Source: Lycorma delicatula (lineage: Eukaryota > Arthropoda > Insecta > Hemiptera > Fulgoridae). From it: a stretch of 64,000 nt of DNA. A program made the translations under genes and the position numbers. Location of the stretch: positions 62,887,529 to 62,951,528 of the forward strand of contig NC_134456.1 in assembly GCF_047948215.1 (NCBI RefSeq). The letters run 5' to 3'. Under the pieces are notes generated by a model that ran no database searches, was not told where the DNA came from, and saw nothing but the letters and a program-made list of their open reading frames with translations. Position 1 is the stretch's first letter. The number at the start of each line of letters is the position of its first letter. Positions 14,045 to 26,299 of this stretch are shown one piece after another.

Positions 14045-14600
14045 CTTATGTAACTATTTCGCTATAGTCCTTGAACTCTGTATATAATTTTAGGTAACCT
14101 CTACCTTCAAGTGGAGATCTGGTTGAACGGTTTAGATATTTCCTCACGCCACGCATTACAGGGGATATGTATGGGTTTTCGGTAAAGAACCCTAGGAGGC
14201 CTCGTTTCTGATGGCTGTTTAATGACTGGAGGAAAAGTAAATTATTACAGCGTATATCGCGTACTGTTTTTCGCAAACTCTTTGATCAGCAATGTGTTGA
14301 ATAAAGATTTCTTAATCTCCCAAACGGTTGTGGATGGGCTGAATACCTTTTGTCTGGAGGAACCCATAAGTATTCGTTTAAATGTATTTATTTGTTTACC
14401 AATCCCTGTTGTATTGTCCGTCCTTTATCATTTTCTCTTTTTTCTTACAATTGATCCTCTCTTATTGCGGTTTTGTTAGAAGTCCAATGGTCATTGTTAA
14501 GGATGTGGGTTCTATTTTGATGCATGTGTCCATCCTTGATATTCACGTAGTTGATTTCCTTACAAAAAAGAATATCGGGATTTTAGTTTAGCTCTAGGGA
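14045..14600. other. Unassigned moderately GC-rich block before a transposase remnant
   Basis: Overlapping open frames exist on both strands (minus 14046-14276, plus 14222-14479 and 14382-14591), which usually means compositional openness and not coding. The block ends just before the Tc1/mariner-type remnant at 14687 and could be part of an older host repeat into which that element inserted. No terminal repeats are identified. Confidence 0.3.
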
Positions 14601-14686
14601 TTATAATAGATCTAGGATTAACCCAAAGAGAAAAAAGGACTGTTCTGGTTGAGCGCATAGCCCTTAGATTGAGTCCGCTAGCAAAG

Positions 14687-15663
14687 ATGTCGGCTCCTGA
14701 ACAAGAAAGCGTAGAAAGCCTTGTGCGTTTTGCAGTTTGCTAAACGTTAATCTGTAGTTACGGTTCAACGTGTGGAACGTGCGTTCCGTAGAAAGTTTAA
14801 ATGTGAACTTCCAAGTGACGATAACATTTGTGGATGATATAATCAGTTTGATATGACCAGATGTCTATGTAAAGGGAAGAATATGAGACGTCCACGTGTG
14901 TCCAAAAAAAATGTTAAACGTTTCAGGGAGTATTTCTGGCGTTGTTCTAACATTTGTTAGGAAAGCCAGCAGCCTACTAGCGATGACGGTGATGACAGTG
15001 TAGAATGTTTTAAGGCCACGCTTATATATTTGTCCATATAGTTTACAGCTGGAACAGGCTTTAAAGCCTCCCGACTACGCTGTACGCTTTGCAATCGAAA
15101 TGTTGTACCATGAAGGTGATGACATTCTTGATCGTATTTTAGGTCAGAAAATCCCGATGAGTGCGAAGGTATTTCCCAAAATTACATATTTTCTCCACAA
15201 TATTTCGACGAATATTTACCGGCCGTTCTTTTTCCCTGAAGCAAGGTTAATAGGAGTCGCTTATTTGGATATGATACGTACATGGCACTTTCTTCAGTTG
15301 TAAGAGCGAACAAATTTTATTTGACAACAAGATTGTCTTCTTACTGCACCTGTTATGCCTACTGGCATAACTCTGCACGGGATCGATTTAATGACGTTTT
15401 CCCTGACCGCTGGCTTGGTCGGCATAGATTCGATGACAAAGCTTGTTTTCGGTGGCCGCCAAAATCGTCCAATCTGACCCGCATGTGAATTTTTTCTTGG
15501 TGGGTTTTACGAATGATCTTGTGCCTCCGTATTTACTATTTTTGAGGTGCAGGATTGAAGCAGCATTCGCTTCAATTAATCCAAACATGCTAGTAAAATA
15601 TGGGATGAACTCTGTCGGTTGGATGTGTGCCGCATGACAAAAGGTGCTCTCATTGAACAGTAG
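14687..15663 (+). pseudogene. Dead Tc1/mariner-type (IS630-like) transposase
   Basis: The translated pieces follow, in order, the architecture of an insect Tc1/mariner-type transposase. An N-terminal helix-turn-helix part lies at about 14730-14900 (SVVTVQR, AFRRKFKCELPSDDNIC, YNQFD). It is followed by the linker CLCKGKNMRRPRVSKKNV (about 14865-14920). The catalytic domain has FFFPEARLIGVAYLDM at about 15228-15275 and WLGRHRFDDKACFRWPPKSS at about 15410-15470. The C-terminus reads RLDVCRMTKGALIEQ before a TAG at 15661. The first catalytic block is missing: about 35 residues between the MLYHEGDDILDRI segment and FFFPEA are lost or scrambled. The third acidic position has changed (SPDLT-type motif to SSNLT), so the enzyme must be inactive. 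Several stops and frame changes break it. The ATG at 14687 is only a plausible start. This is a different subfamily from the transposase at 52-53 kb. Terminal inverted repeats were not found. Confidence 0.85.
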
Positions 15664-16204
15664 GGTAAAACTGTAAGTTACTCTTTCATTTTGTTTTCGA
15701 TTCATTACTGTAAATCAAAGTTAAAAAGTTATTAAATAGCTTTAAAACTCCGCTATTATTTTTTTGTACACTGTATTTGTTTGAAGTAGGTCTCATATCT
15801 ATACTTTTTCTCCTAATAGACATCTATCTTGAAAAAGAACGAAGAAAATGTGATAGACGTTGATGATTTTTTTCTACTTCAGTTTTAAATGGCCATAGTG
15901 ATTTTCCCTTAGATTTTATCCCAAAGTAAGCCATAACATATTTTTTGATAAAACCTAATAACTTTCAAAATAATATTTTAAAAAGACTCCTTTTTTTTGT
16001 AAGAGTTTTGTATTATTTTTTTAATATAAAGCTAAACGTGTTTATAGAGAAAAAATATTACTATCCGCTGATTTTTTAAATGAAGTTTTAAAGGTTCAAG
16101 TTGAAAAGGTAGGACACTAAATTTCTATTATCAAAATGTGTTATTAATTTAGAATTTTGTTTAAAAAGAAAATACATATTAAATATATATACGTAATAGA
16201 CAAT
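15664..16204. other. AT-rich non-coding DNA, nothing recognised
   Basis: Follows the transposase stop. It probably holds the decayed 3' end of that element, but no terminal repeat can be matched to the 5' side. Confidence 0.45.
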
Positions 16205-16205
16205 A

Positions 16206-16430
16206 GATATATAATAATAGATAATAAACACTGTTAAGCGTTTCACATAATAAGCAAAATATAGAAAAAATTGTTATAAAATTATTACCGGCCCGATTTC
16301 ATTTATATGTAATACATATCACATTTACAGAAATAGTACAATTCTTATGATTGTTAGTGGTTAATAAATGAAACCGGGCCGGTACGATGTGTTATATGGA
16401 ACGCTTAAACATTGCTTATTATTGTATATC
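16206..16430. mobile_element. Foldback / MITE-like hairpin element, about 225 bp
   Basis: The two arms pair along most of the length. The inner arms at about 16288-16306 and 16366-16383 match almost perfectly (accggcccgatttcattta against its reverse complement). The outer arms at about 16206-16245 and 16395-16430 match more loosely, around 'taagcgtt' and 'aataata'. The GC-rich 'ccggcccg' core is unusual in this AT-rich setting. There is no open frame. The structure fits a small non-autonomous foldback element. No clean TSD could be assigned. Confidence 0.7.
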
Positions 16431-18189
16431 CTAAATTAATTACGGATTTTGAAATAGAAATGTTAGTATCTTACCTTTTTTGATATTAGTATCATTTTGT
16501 TAAAAACAATTTTATTTACATTACAGAAATTTTTGTTTTTTGAGCGGAAGAAATGATATTTGCTAGACTACGGTACGGTTTACAATTTCATTGTAATTTT
16601 TTTTTGGATATCACTGCGTTTTGTTAGATTATTCTTTTATTTATTTATTTTTTTTAATGAATTACTGATTGTTATCTTATGGATTTATTATTAAAATTTA
16701 TTGCCTTTCTAGAACAAACAAATATACATTTTTTTGAATTTCTCGGCCAATTTTATTTTGTTGATAAAATCCTTCACGAATCCGAAGATCCGTGATGTAA
16801 TATCGCACTTATTACTTTCTAAATGTAACCCTTGATTTTTATGGTTTCCGCGGACAAATCTTTTATATTATTATTAAATGATTTTTTTTTTATTTCTCCA
16901 TCAATTAGTTCAAATAATTCTAATTGTAGAATACACATTTTACCAATCGAATTTATTTCTGTTGTTATGTAACAAATCTTTGTTGGCACATATACAATAC
17001 CGTTTTATTAGCAGCTATAATGTCTTGTAAACTAGAACTTTTATTTTTTTTTAATGAAGTGATGGGAATTAAAAAAATTGTTTCATCTTCAGCATTTTCA
17101 TTTACATAAGAGCATTTACTATTAAGACATGCTGTAGTATATTTTCTTTTAAATGTTATTATTTCAAGTTCATTATCAAATTTTTGTACGCTATCTAGTG
17201 CTATCAAGTACTGCTAGCTAACGGCGCGATTCGTTTACTAACCTTTTTAAGGGAAAGTGACATATTCGAGTCCCGCATCAAATGGAAGAAATAATGAAAT
17301 TCGAGGTATTTTTCGAAAGTTTTTTTATTACAAATCTAATTGAACTGAAATTTATTGTTTTCATGCTTATTTTTAAATTTTTTTCCAATTTTCATTTCAC
17401 TTTTAAGTGAGGTCATATTTAGAACTGTAAATATAGTTCGTTGTCTTCGCCGTGCCGTCCGGTTCTTCGGAATCTTACCGGCGAAGTTCTAACAAACTTC
17501 GTGATTTCTCATAGCCAACACAAATTATTTGATTTATCAAAAAAGGGTTTAGTAGTTTTTTTATGTATGTGTGCGCTCTCTCTTTCTCTCTCTCGTGCGT
17601 GTGTGTATATTTATATGAATAGATCTTAAGTGGGATTTTAATCTTTATGTATTTATAATTATGGTATGAATCACGTACGTACAAACCGCAAAGGCGGCGT
17701 ATTGTTATATTGTACTAGTTTTTAATATTTGTCGTAGGTTGATTATAAGATACAACATAATCATCATCATCAGGACAACTCCTTGTGCATTATATTCTTA
17801 ATGCATAATTTAATTTATTGTGTGTTGCATCTTAACGTATTAAAAGCTCAATAAACACTCAACACGTGTCAGTTATGGTATAACTTTTCTATTTCATAAT
17901 ATTTACCGCACCTTGATAATTTAATTGAACTTTATTTATATTTCTGTCAGTTTTTCATTATTTTGGAAAAAAACTATTTGTACTATTACCATGATATTTA
18001 TTTTGATAAACATAATGAAAAATTGGCGTATTAAAGTAAATAAATACGCAGTAGGTCATCATTTATCCGAGAATTTTTATAGTACCGAAATTGATTGTAG
18101 CAATGTAAAAATTATAGTGAGTTGAGTTAGTGTACTCAATTATGGTAAGCAGAGAAATTAAAATAACTATTTAGACCAGTTAAGGTCGG

Positions 18190-18190
<1 letters not shown>
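16431..18190. other. AT-rich non-coding DNA, nothing recognised
   Basis: Contains a short (TC)n/(GT)n stretch near 17576-17610 and a minus-strand 80-codon frame (16965-17207) with no motif. A tRNA-like phrase near 17215-17280 was considered and rejected. Confidence 0.5.
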
Positions 18191-18235
<45 letters not shown>

Positions 18236-18280
18236 GCTTGGTAAAGCATTTGTTTTATTTATATATATATATATATATAT
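18191..18280. repeat. Two (TA)n tracts flanking 30 bp
   Basis: TA dinucleotide runs at 18191-18230 and 18261-18280, separated by a short unique stretch. Short frames over them encode only alternating Ile-Tyr and are not genes. Confidence 0.93.
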
Positions 18281-18600
18281 GAAGCACAAGTTGGGTGTGC
18301 ATTCTGTAAGAGTAATGATGTTCATTACATAGCCAGTCTTTATGATCTTACTTGTAGAGCCGAGCTCATTTCGATTGACTTGAAGGGCTGGTGTGTGTGG
18401 CAGTTTGTTTGGTTTAGTGAAGAAAGAAATCACTTCGTAATATTTCTGGCAGGAGCTGATTGCTGTCTTGAAAATGGCTGTGGCTGTTTCAGGATTGATT
18501 TGTACCTCATGTCAAGTCAGCCTATAACCTTTCTGGTTATGGTACTTAACAACACAACAACGAGAAAGTATAGAGTAAAATATTACTTAAGTCCATAATC
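18281..18600. other. Unassigned block of higher complexity
   Basis: Plus-strand frame 18380-18598 (72 codons, Trp- and Cys-containing) and overlapping minus frame. GC is higher than in the surroundings, but no known motif, splice context or repeat partner is seen. It may be an old repeat. Confidence 0.25.
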
Positions 18601-21454
18601 GATTTTCTTGTAACGTACTTCATTGCCATTTCATTACTGAAATTTTGTTTAAAAAACATATTTTTTTTTAAATAAAAAAAATTAAGGAAATAGTCGTTTT
18701 TTGACGACATCTTTTACGTAACCCGATTTTACGCCATAAACGCGCAAGGTACGCCAAGAATCATCTATAAACTGTCTAATAAGCAATTGTGTTTTTTGTT
18801 GTAAATGTGGATATAATTAATTCATATCTTCTATTATGATGGGCTGAAGTGGTATTTGAATAATAAATTATTTTAAGATAATACTTTATATTAGCCACTA
18901 TTGTAGCGATTACATAATAGCATATGATGCGCAGCTGCTAATCAGGTTTTATTAAAACGAAATTTTTTTTTAGCTACCGGCTGACTGAAAATGTTTTCTA
19001 GAAAATTGGCGTATAACTGAAAAAAGAACATTATTCTATTAAAGCCGAAATTGGTTGAGAACAGTGTGAAAAGTTTGCTTATTAAAAGATTAATAGGGAT
19101 TTTGTTTTATATTTCTTATTTACATTAAAATATCTTAAAATCATTAAATATGAAAAGACTTCCTTTCAAATTAATAGAACCTTTCTTTTTAAACTTCTAT
19201 TGGAGCTAATTGTGAGCACCTTCGTTGGAACATTTGGTACCACTCCAAGATCTTTGAAAGGCGTTTGGAAAAAAGTTGCATTAATTTTAAACCGAGTCGT
19301 TAAATATTAACAATTATGGTTCAATAATTTTATCGTGGTTTCCAACAGTTATAATATTTATAATTCAGAATTCAAGTGTTATATATATATATATATATAT
19401 AGACAGTGACAATTTTTATATATATATATATATATAAAAAAAACTTAATTTGTAATAAAATAAAAATAAAGGAAAAACTGTAAAGCTCATTTGCACATTT
19501 ATACGATACTTTTTTAATTCAGCAAAATTTTTGTTTGTTTCTGTTTATGCACGGATTAATTTGCAAAGAGATGTTGAGTATTATCATTTCTTTGTTGTTT
19601 ATGTCATATAATCAACCTTTTAACTTTTAAAGCACGTAGTGTTTTATAATTAGATAAGTAATAATAGTAATCTAATAATATTGTACATTTCCCATTTCAA
19701 GTGCGTTCACTTCTCTTGCAACCACGTGGTGTGTTGATATGAAGTCGGCTTATAATATTAATATGGCGGTGCGCTCTGTTGGTCAATAGCAGAACTTATT
19801 TCTTTTGAACTACTTAAAGTCTATATAAAGAACTAGAATCTGGTGTACTGGTTTGTGCATTTGTTTATAAATTGTTTATTTTTAAGCCTGTAGATCACTA
19901 GTTTTGCTGCAGATTCATTTATTATTAAAAAATGAAAATTATAGATGGATTTTACCCAGACGGATTGGATTTTGTAGATGGATTTTAATTTTATTAAGTA
20001 TATTAATTCAAATTATGAATTATTTTATACTTCAATAAAATGTGGATATTTAATATGTTTAGTAAGTTACTATATAATTATGTCCATTTGTTTGTAATGA
20101 AATTGTGCCCTTTCACATATTCTTGTTTCTTAAAGATCATTTTTTATTAATTAAAATTAAATTACTACAATTGTTAATGTTTTTAATAATTAAATCTTGC
20201 CCTTTGTGGAATATTACATTTAGGTATTAATAAGAGTATTAACACATTAAGAAAAAAAATGAAATTTATTCATTTGTTAACACTCCAACTAAGCGATTTT
20301 TTAAAAGAATTATTTTTTAAAGGCTATGAAAGGGTCATAAAACCAAAGATTCTTTTGCAAAAAGTACATAATCAAATATAATTTGATTAATTTGGTTTTT
20401 TTAAATTTTGGTTAATAAAAAAAACTCAATTTGAAGATGAAAAAGCTTGTTTGTTCAGTCAGTATTCATTGGTGATTAATATGCTTTACATCCAGTGTTC
20501 GGTTCTTGGTAGGCCTAAAGATTCTAGATTTTCCTTGTATTTCTTTAAACATTAGTTTTCCTTGTTAATATTCATTTGCATGTGCTTGTCTCAACTTATA
20601 GAAATACAAATAATAAAATGCGCTTATTGTGATGGTATTTTAATTTTTATATCAATGACTAAGTATTACTATAAATAAAAAAATAAAGATCCTCTTATGA
20701 TCTTTGATCTTATGATCTTATGATCTTTGTGTTTCTTAAAGGTCCTTGAAAAAAAAAAATACCACAACTGGTCACAAATTTCTGTATTTTCTTGCACAAT
20801 TGTGTTGATTTTGTTCTGCTTAATATTTTGGAACAACTAAACCAACAATCATGAAATTGGGTATGTTGTTTGTATATTAAATGGGATAACCGTATTTGTT
20901 TTTAATTGTTAAAGAGGTAATTGATATTTTGAGGATACTTTATTTTGAACAGTATTGGACATTTAAAATTTTAGATTTTCTGTGAATATTAAGGTTATTA
21001 TTATATAATATTCTTGATAATAATTTAGGACTTTTGTTTGATTTTGAAAAAAGTTAATAAAGAAACCCCCTTCCTGAAAATATTGCATTTTTTTTTCAAT
21101 AGTTTAACAGTTAATATTCTACAATTTTTATTTATCTTTTCTAAATTAGCCTTTATCAGGTTAGGAATATTTTTTAACTTTATGAAAGGGTGTAGTGGGT
21201 AAATGAAAGGATTTATTTTGTTTTTTTTTCTAAATATTTTACTCTATTTTATAACATAGTAAAAAATAAACTATTTTGCGATAAAATGTGAAGTAATAAA
21301 ACATTACTTCATACTTTGCAATATAATTAAAATGTATTTATTGCAGTATTGTAGACGGGATTGATTTTATTTTTTTGTTTCAACTTCTCATTACATTTTA
21401 AAATACAAACTTCTTTGAATCTTATTTAATAATAATGTAAGAATAAAAAGAGTA
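18601..21454. other. AT-rich non-coding DNA with microsatellites
   Basis: Holds (TA)n tracts at 19381-19401 and 19417-19436 and a short tandem of 'gatcttat'-type words at about 20690-20727. No coding frame of note. Confidence 0.6.
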
Positions 21455-21605
21455 TTGCTGACCTCCGTCGCTAAGTAGGTTGTGTCTCAGCATTTTATAT
21501 GGGGGTTCCAGGTTGTAATCCTGGTCAGGCATGCCATCTTTTCATATGCTACCAATTTTCACCAGGCTGATGACCATAGCTGTTGATACCCATTCTTTCA
21601 TAACA
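21455..21605 (+). mobile_element. tRNA-derived SINE, family 1-like head with a different 3' end
   Basis: The head starts with 'gacctccgtcgc', resembling the family 1 head seen in reverse at 29810-29835. It carries a decayed box A region and a box B-like ggttgtaatcc (about 21511-21521), followed by the shared post-head phrase 'tggtcaggcatg'. After about 21565 the sequence departs from the other copies (ctgatgaccatagctgttgat) and does not reach the common 'ggaggttaaaca' tail. It ends in an A-rich segment near 21600. This is either a second subfamily with another 3' body or a copy with a rearranged end. Confidence 0.75.
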
Positions 21606-23529
21606 AAAATAAAAGTATATTGATTTTTATTTGGTTTTTGGAATCGTGTTAATTCTTAATTTGTCTTGTGTTGTTGATAAAATCTATAACAAATCGGTAA
21701 CAATTATACACAATTGCTAACATTTGAAAGATATATGGTGCAGGAATTATTCCATATTTGTAATTATCTTTATTTTTATTAAACTTGGGTGGATAGCTGT
21801 AGTTTTTAAGAAGGTAAGGGTTGATCTCTAATCTTTTAACTACGTGGTTTCAGGTAACAACAATTTTCCTAAATGATAAGGATATGGTTAGTTATCTATC
21901 CCCCTTTATGGTCATGGATTTGTACTAGTAATTAATTTGTGTTCGTATGAAGGTTAACATACAGCATTCATTATTGATGATGTCATGTGATTGACTTAGT
22001 CAGGAACTTATTTCATTGTTCTCTGATTGCACAATGTGAATATTTTAATTTATTACATTAATATTTATAAAAACTTCCATTATCCAAAGAAAATAGTAGT
22101 AATTAGTAGTAGCCGTGTTATATCTGCCAGCGAGTTAGAATCTGTATTCATTTCATAATGAATATAATAAAATAATCTAAGATAATCTCTTATTTTATTT
22201 GTTTACAAATTAAAATTCTATTAGATTATTTTAATTAAAATGCATTATTTCATTTCATTACTGTTTATAAAACTGATATGCAAATCTAAAAAAAATAATT
22301 TTTTCGCCTTCTTTTTTCTTACCCACTATGGATTTACATCGGTATGAAAAAGCCAAATGATAAAGTTTTTTTTATTCGTCTTGAATCTATTCATTTATAA
22401 TTATTTTATTTCCTAATATTCTGTAAAATTTATTTTGAAAATTGAAAGCTCTTAATGTAAGAAAATAGTTATTAATGCTGTTTCATTTTTAATTATGTTT
22501 GGATTATGTTAACAGCAGAAAACATTTGTAACTGTGTTGTACAAAGGTTTGAGGAATTAAAAATTACGTATAATATTAATTCTTTGCTGAAAAATCTTAG
22601 CAATTAATTCAAATTTTGTAATTCTTATACTGTATTACAATTATAAATATATATAAGAATATAATAAGAAAATTCTAGAGCTTATGACCCCTCCTTTGTG
22701 TAATTGTATAAAGTGTTAGTTAGTTCTTTTGATATATATATAATGCTTTTCATTTTTTATCAGTCATTCGGGTAATCCACCTGATGATAAACCAAATTTT
22801 TGATAAGGTTGTAATTTTTTACAATAACTAATTCTGTGAAATTAATTTTTTAGAGATAATACAAAGTTAATTGAAGTTTTTATAATCTTAGAAATGTTTT
22901 GTGACTGTGTGTATAGTGGATAGATTCTTAAAATATATCATTTTTAGATTACATTTTTAAAATAATTGGATGGTTTCATTAGGATGCTTCTAGAGTAAAT
23001 AACAGGAGTTGGACTTAACTGAAAATTATTCACTTCCTTATATTTTGTAATATAGGAATAATGTAATAATGTAATATATTATGTAATAAGAATAATATAA
23101 GAATTATGTAATCAGAAAAACAATTGAAAGGTGTTACATACTCATTCATAAAAATTAAATTGAATTATTTGCTACTGTTTTACTTATCAACCTGAAAAAT
23201 GTGGTTTTTCTTTTCTGTAAACTATTCTTTATTTGGGTGGAAAGGGCTTTCAATCCTTATTTCAGAATTAGAAATTTATTCGCTTTCTTCATCCAAATGA
23301 GATAATTTTGAAATTTATCCATAGGGAATAAATGTTTTAAAGTTTTGTACAAAAGAATTTTAAGCCCTATAAGAAAATATTTTGCAGGGAAAGTTAAGAA
23401 ACATAGTGTCCACCTTTTGGCTTGAGAAACTTAATCGCTGATGTATGGTATAGTTTAATATTTAAACTTGATTCAGATTTGAATGTGTGTTATGTTTTTT
23501 GGCGAATGAAAAATGGCAAGCTGATAGGA
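21606..23529. other. AT-rich non-coding DNA, nothing recognised
   Basis: Low-complexity AT-rich sequence. No coding frame, no RNA gene and no repeat partner seen in the window. Confidence 0.6.
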
Positions 23530-23610
23530 TTATACTTCATTTACATTCATACATCATCCTCTGAAGTAATACATTACGGTGTTCCACAGCCTTAACAGAA
23601 AAGCAGAAAA
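23530..23610 (+). mobile_element. SINE 3' tail fragment
   Basis: About 80 bp match the 3' end of SINE family 2: 'catttacattcatacatcatcctctgaagtaata' is followed by a decayed 'cggtgttcc' phrase and an A-rich end. The head and most of the body are absent, so this is a strongly 5'-truncated insertion or the last remnant of an old one. Confidence 0.7.
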
Positions 23611-25217
23611 GTTGATTTGATTCCTGCCAACACTCTCTTTCTCTTACCTTACTAGTTTTCGAGAATTATATAATTGAATTTTTTTTTTACAGTTGCCGTT
23701 TATCTGAGTACGTTGTATTTGTTTTCATTTTTATTCTTGCACATTAATTTTTTTTCTTTATTACATTAAAAAGTATAGAATTCGTAGCGCCTGCGGTATG
23801 CAATGTGCACAACAGGTTTGTGTTGCATGTTGCTGTCACTATGTTATTAGGAAGTTTGGTATTGCTCTTTAATTAGTTACGACAAGTTCATTAATCATAT
23901 CATTTGTGGTTTAATATCGGTTAAAAGTTTCACCGTTCTTGATTGGTGTTGAATTAGATTTTGTGAATATTCAAAATATATCGATAAATCATTTAAATCT
24001 TTTTTCTTTTCTTTAAAGTAACTTATATTGAAAATAAAATTAAACTAAGTAGTGTAAAATATGATTTATTTTAACTTGTATTCATAAAATCAAAAAAAAA
24101 ACAAACACTAATTAAATATGTATTTTTTGTTCGTTGAGCAGTAAATGAGTGGTTTAAATGGTTATGTCTTAATTAAGAAAATACTCATTCTTATCCATTC
24201 TGATATTATATACTAAATTTAAATACAGGTAAAAATATTCTAATATTTTATTATTAATTTATATATTTAATGTTAAATATTTATTATTAATTTACCGAGC
24301 GTTATTATGGTAAATTTAGCCAGTTAATAAATTTATATTTGAACTATATATATGGATCAACGGAACTAATTGATAAAATATTAACTTTGATTTATTTTGC
24401 TTATGTTCACGTTTAATCCGGTAATTTCGGATTATAATTATATAATTTGTTTTTATTTCAATAGTTTATGAAGCTCATTATTTGATTAATATTTTAATTA
24501 GAACATTAATTGAAGATCTAATTTCCGTTATAAATTTATTATTTATTCTTAGCTAATTTAAATCATGAACGGAGTTTTGAAGCTTTTAGTGGTAGTACAT
24601 TCTGTCTGTGTTCTTTATTTAAATTATATAACGTTTTTATAAAAACAACAGGTTTTATTTGTGTGTTCAGGTTAATAAAAAACAAAAAAAAATGCAGCGG
24701 TTATTTTTACCCATTTAAGAAAAGGAGTTATTTTTAGACTTTATCACTTAAACCTTAAGCCTGTGCGTATTAAGTGTTTCTTTCATTTTTTTTAACTTTT
24801 AGAAATAAATTATTTTGTGACTTAGATGTTAATCTTGTTGTAAGCTGACTACTTCCGAATCGATGCTGTTAAAGGGTTATAAAGAACTATATTTATTAAT
24901 GAATTTGATATCTAATTCTATTCGCAACATTATTTATTAACAATTTGCTAGATGTTTTAACAAAAGTGATTATAATTATTCCTTTTTTTTCTTGCAGGTA
25001 AGTTGTCTTAATAATCCGGAAAGACACAGTTTTTAACTTTCGACTTAATTTTCCAAAGTTAAAATCAGTTTTTATTTGTAACTCTATTGTAAGTATTTTC
25101 ATTTTTAATAAGTCTATCTTTTATACTAACTGCGTGTGTTATTTTTTATTTAGTCATATTTTATACTAACACAATTGTATTTGATATACTACCAGACTGC
25201 TTAAAACAGTCCTATTG
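23611..25217. other. AT-rich non-coding DNA, nothing recognised
   Basis: AT-rich DNA without a supported feature. The minus-strand 68-codon frame at 24896-25102 has no motif. Confidence 0.6.
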
Positions 25218-25250
25218 AACTACCTATTGATTGTTAATCAATAGGTAGTT
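25218..25250. repeat. Perfect short hairpin
   Basis: Arms aactacctattgatt (25218-25232) and its exact reverse complement (25236-25250) are separated by a 3-bp loop (gtt). This 15-bp perfect palindrome can form a cruciform. It is short and isolated, and no function is implied. Confidence 0.95.
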
Positions 25251-25739
25251 TTTATGGCGAAAATTGGGCAACAATTTTCTTTGATTCTCTTTTTTTATTA
25301 TAACAAAGTCTTCTAAAATAATTACCGTTAGTACAGCATAACCATCCTTATATTATCCAGTCATACAATTGGTTCAGCGTAACCATGCTGTTATACACAA
25401 AGTGAATCACCAAAACACTTTGCCTCCAATATCCTTTTCATAATAAGATATCTATGAGTAATGAATAAAATAATACGTACTTTTACTACAGTTAATCGCT
25501 TACTAATTGGTCAAAACACGTTAGCAAGGAATTTGGTCAAATTCTCTAGCACAATGTCACTCTACACTATTTCTTACTTTTTTAAGCTGTGATAGGGTAG
25601 TTCTAAGCTCGGGTGATTGTATTATCGAAAATTTTGATATTATTTTACCCAATTTTTGATAAAAACTTTCTTTACTATTCATTGACTTTGTTGAATACAT
25701 TATCAACCACGCCGGTGGAAATTTAAAATGCAATTTATT

Positions 25740-26222
25740 TTGCCTCACAATTTGTTTATTTACAATCGGTTCCGAGTGAGGAACCACAAGTAAATTGTAT
25801 AACAAAAAGCACGTGATAAAGAGTTTTTACCGAACACCTTCAGTAAAACGTACCTATACATAAAGATGTAAATAAAATACATACATACATATATAAAGTT
25901 CATATATATAAACACGCTTGTACTGAATAAAACCACATAGGTACAATAGTTCACAAAGGTCTAATGAAGAAAAAATAGTAATATTACAAGCTCATGTAGA
26001 TAAAGTGAAAGAGGCTAGGCTCCTCATCAAGGAATAGAAAGAATAGGCTTCCTCATCAAGGAATAGAGGCTAGGCTCATCAAATGTGTGCTATTGAACTA
26101 ACCACTCAGATTCCCTTAAGTCTAGCACATGTAGGCGTATCAGTCGCCGGACATCCTCGCTGTTGTCTAGGAGGTTAACTGCTAGAAAGTTCACGTGATT
26201 ATCTAACCGCTGGCTCTAAAAT
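25740..26222 (-). mobile_element. Unidentified dispersed repeat, copy A, with conserved peptide signal
   Basis: Read on the minus strand from 26222 down, one frame encodes VNLLDNSEDVRRLIRLHVLD followed by LRESEWLVQ and a stop (about 26181-26090). The same peptide block, with conservative changes, recurs at about 31551-31620 (minus) and about 30420-30470 (plus). Downstream, toward 25740, the copy shares a phrase around 'cacaagtaaattgtataa' (25788-25805) with 29407-29424, and 'tttacaatcggtt' (about 25759-25771) with 31230-31242. These look like the 3' non-coding parts of one family. A short imperfect tandem of a roughly 34-bp unit (ctcatcaaggaatag) at about 26015-26085 lies inside. The family is unknown to me; an LTR retrotransposon is one possibility. 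Boundaries are approximate. Confidence 0.55.
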
Positions 26223-26230
26223 GCTAATTG

Positions 26231-26299
26231 ATTGAAAAATAATATTGATTGCAAATGTTAATTTGCAATTTTTCAATCAATTGAATATTATTTTTCAAT
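26231..26299. repeat. Nested inverted repeat
   Basis: Outer arms of 16 bp (26231-26246 and 26284-26299, exact reverse complements) enclose inner arms of 9 bp (26248-26256 and 26261-26269) around a gtta loop. The right inner side carries an extra segment that repeats part of the outer arm. It can fold into a cruciform. It is directly next to copy A of the unidentified repeat and could be related to its end. Confidence 0.85.

Noticed and set aside
17215..17285. Possible tRNA or SINE head with 'tattcgagtcccgc'
   Set aside because: Only a box B-like word is present. No acceptor or anticodon stem can be drawn and no partner copy exists in the window.
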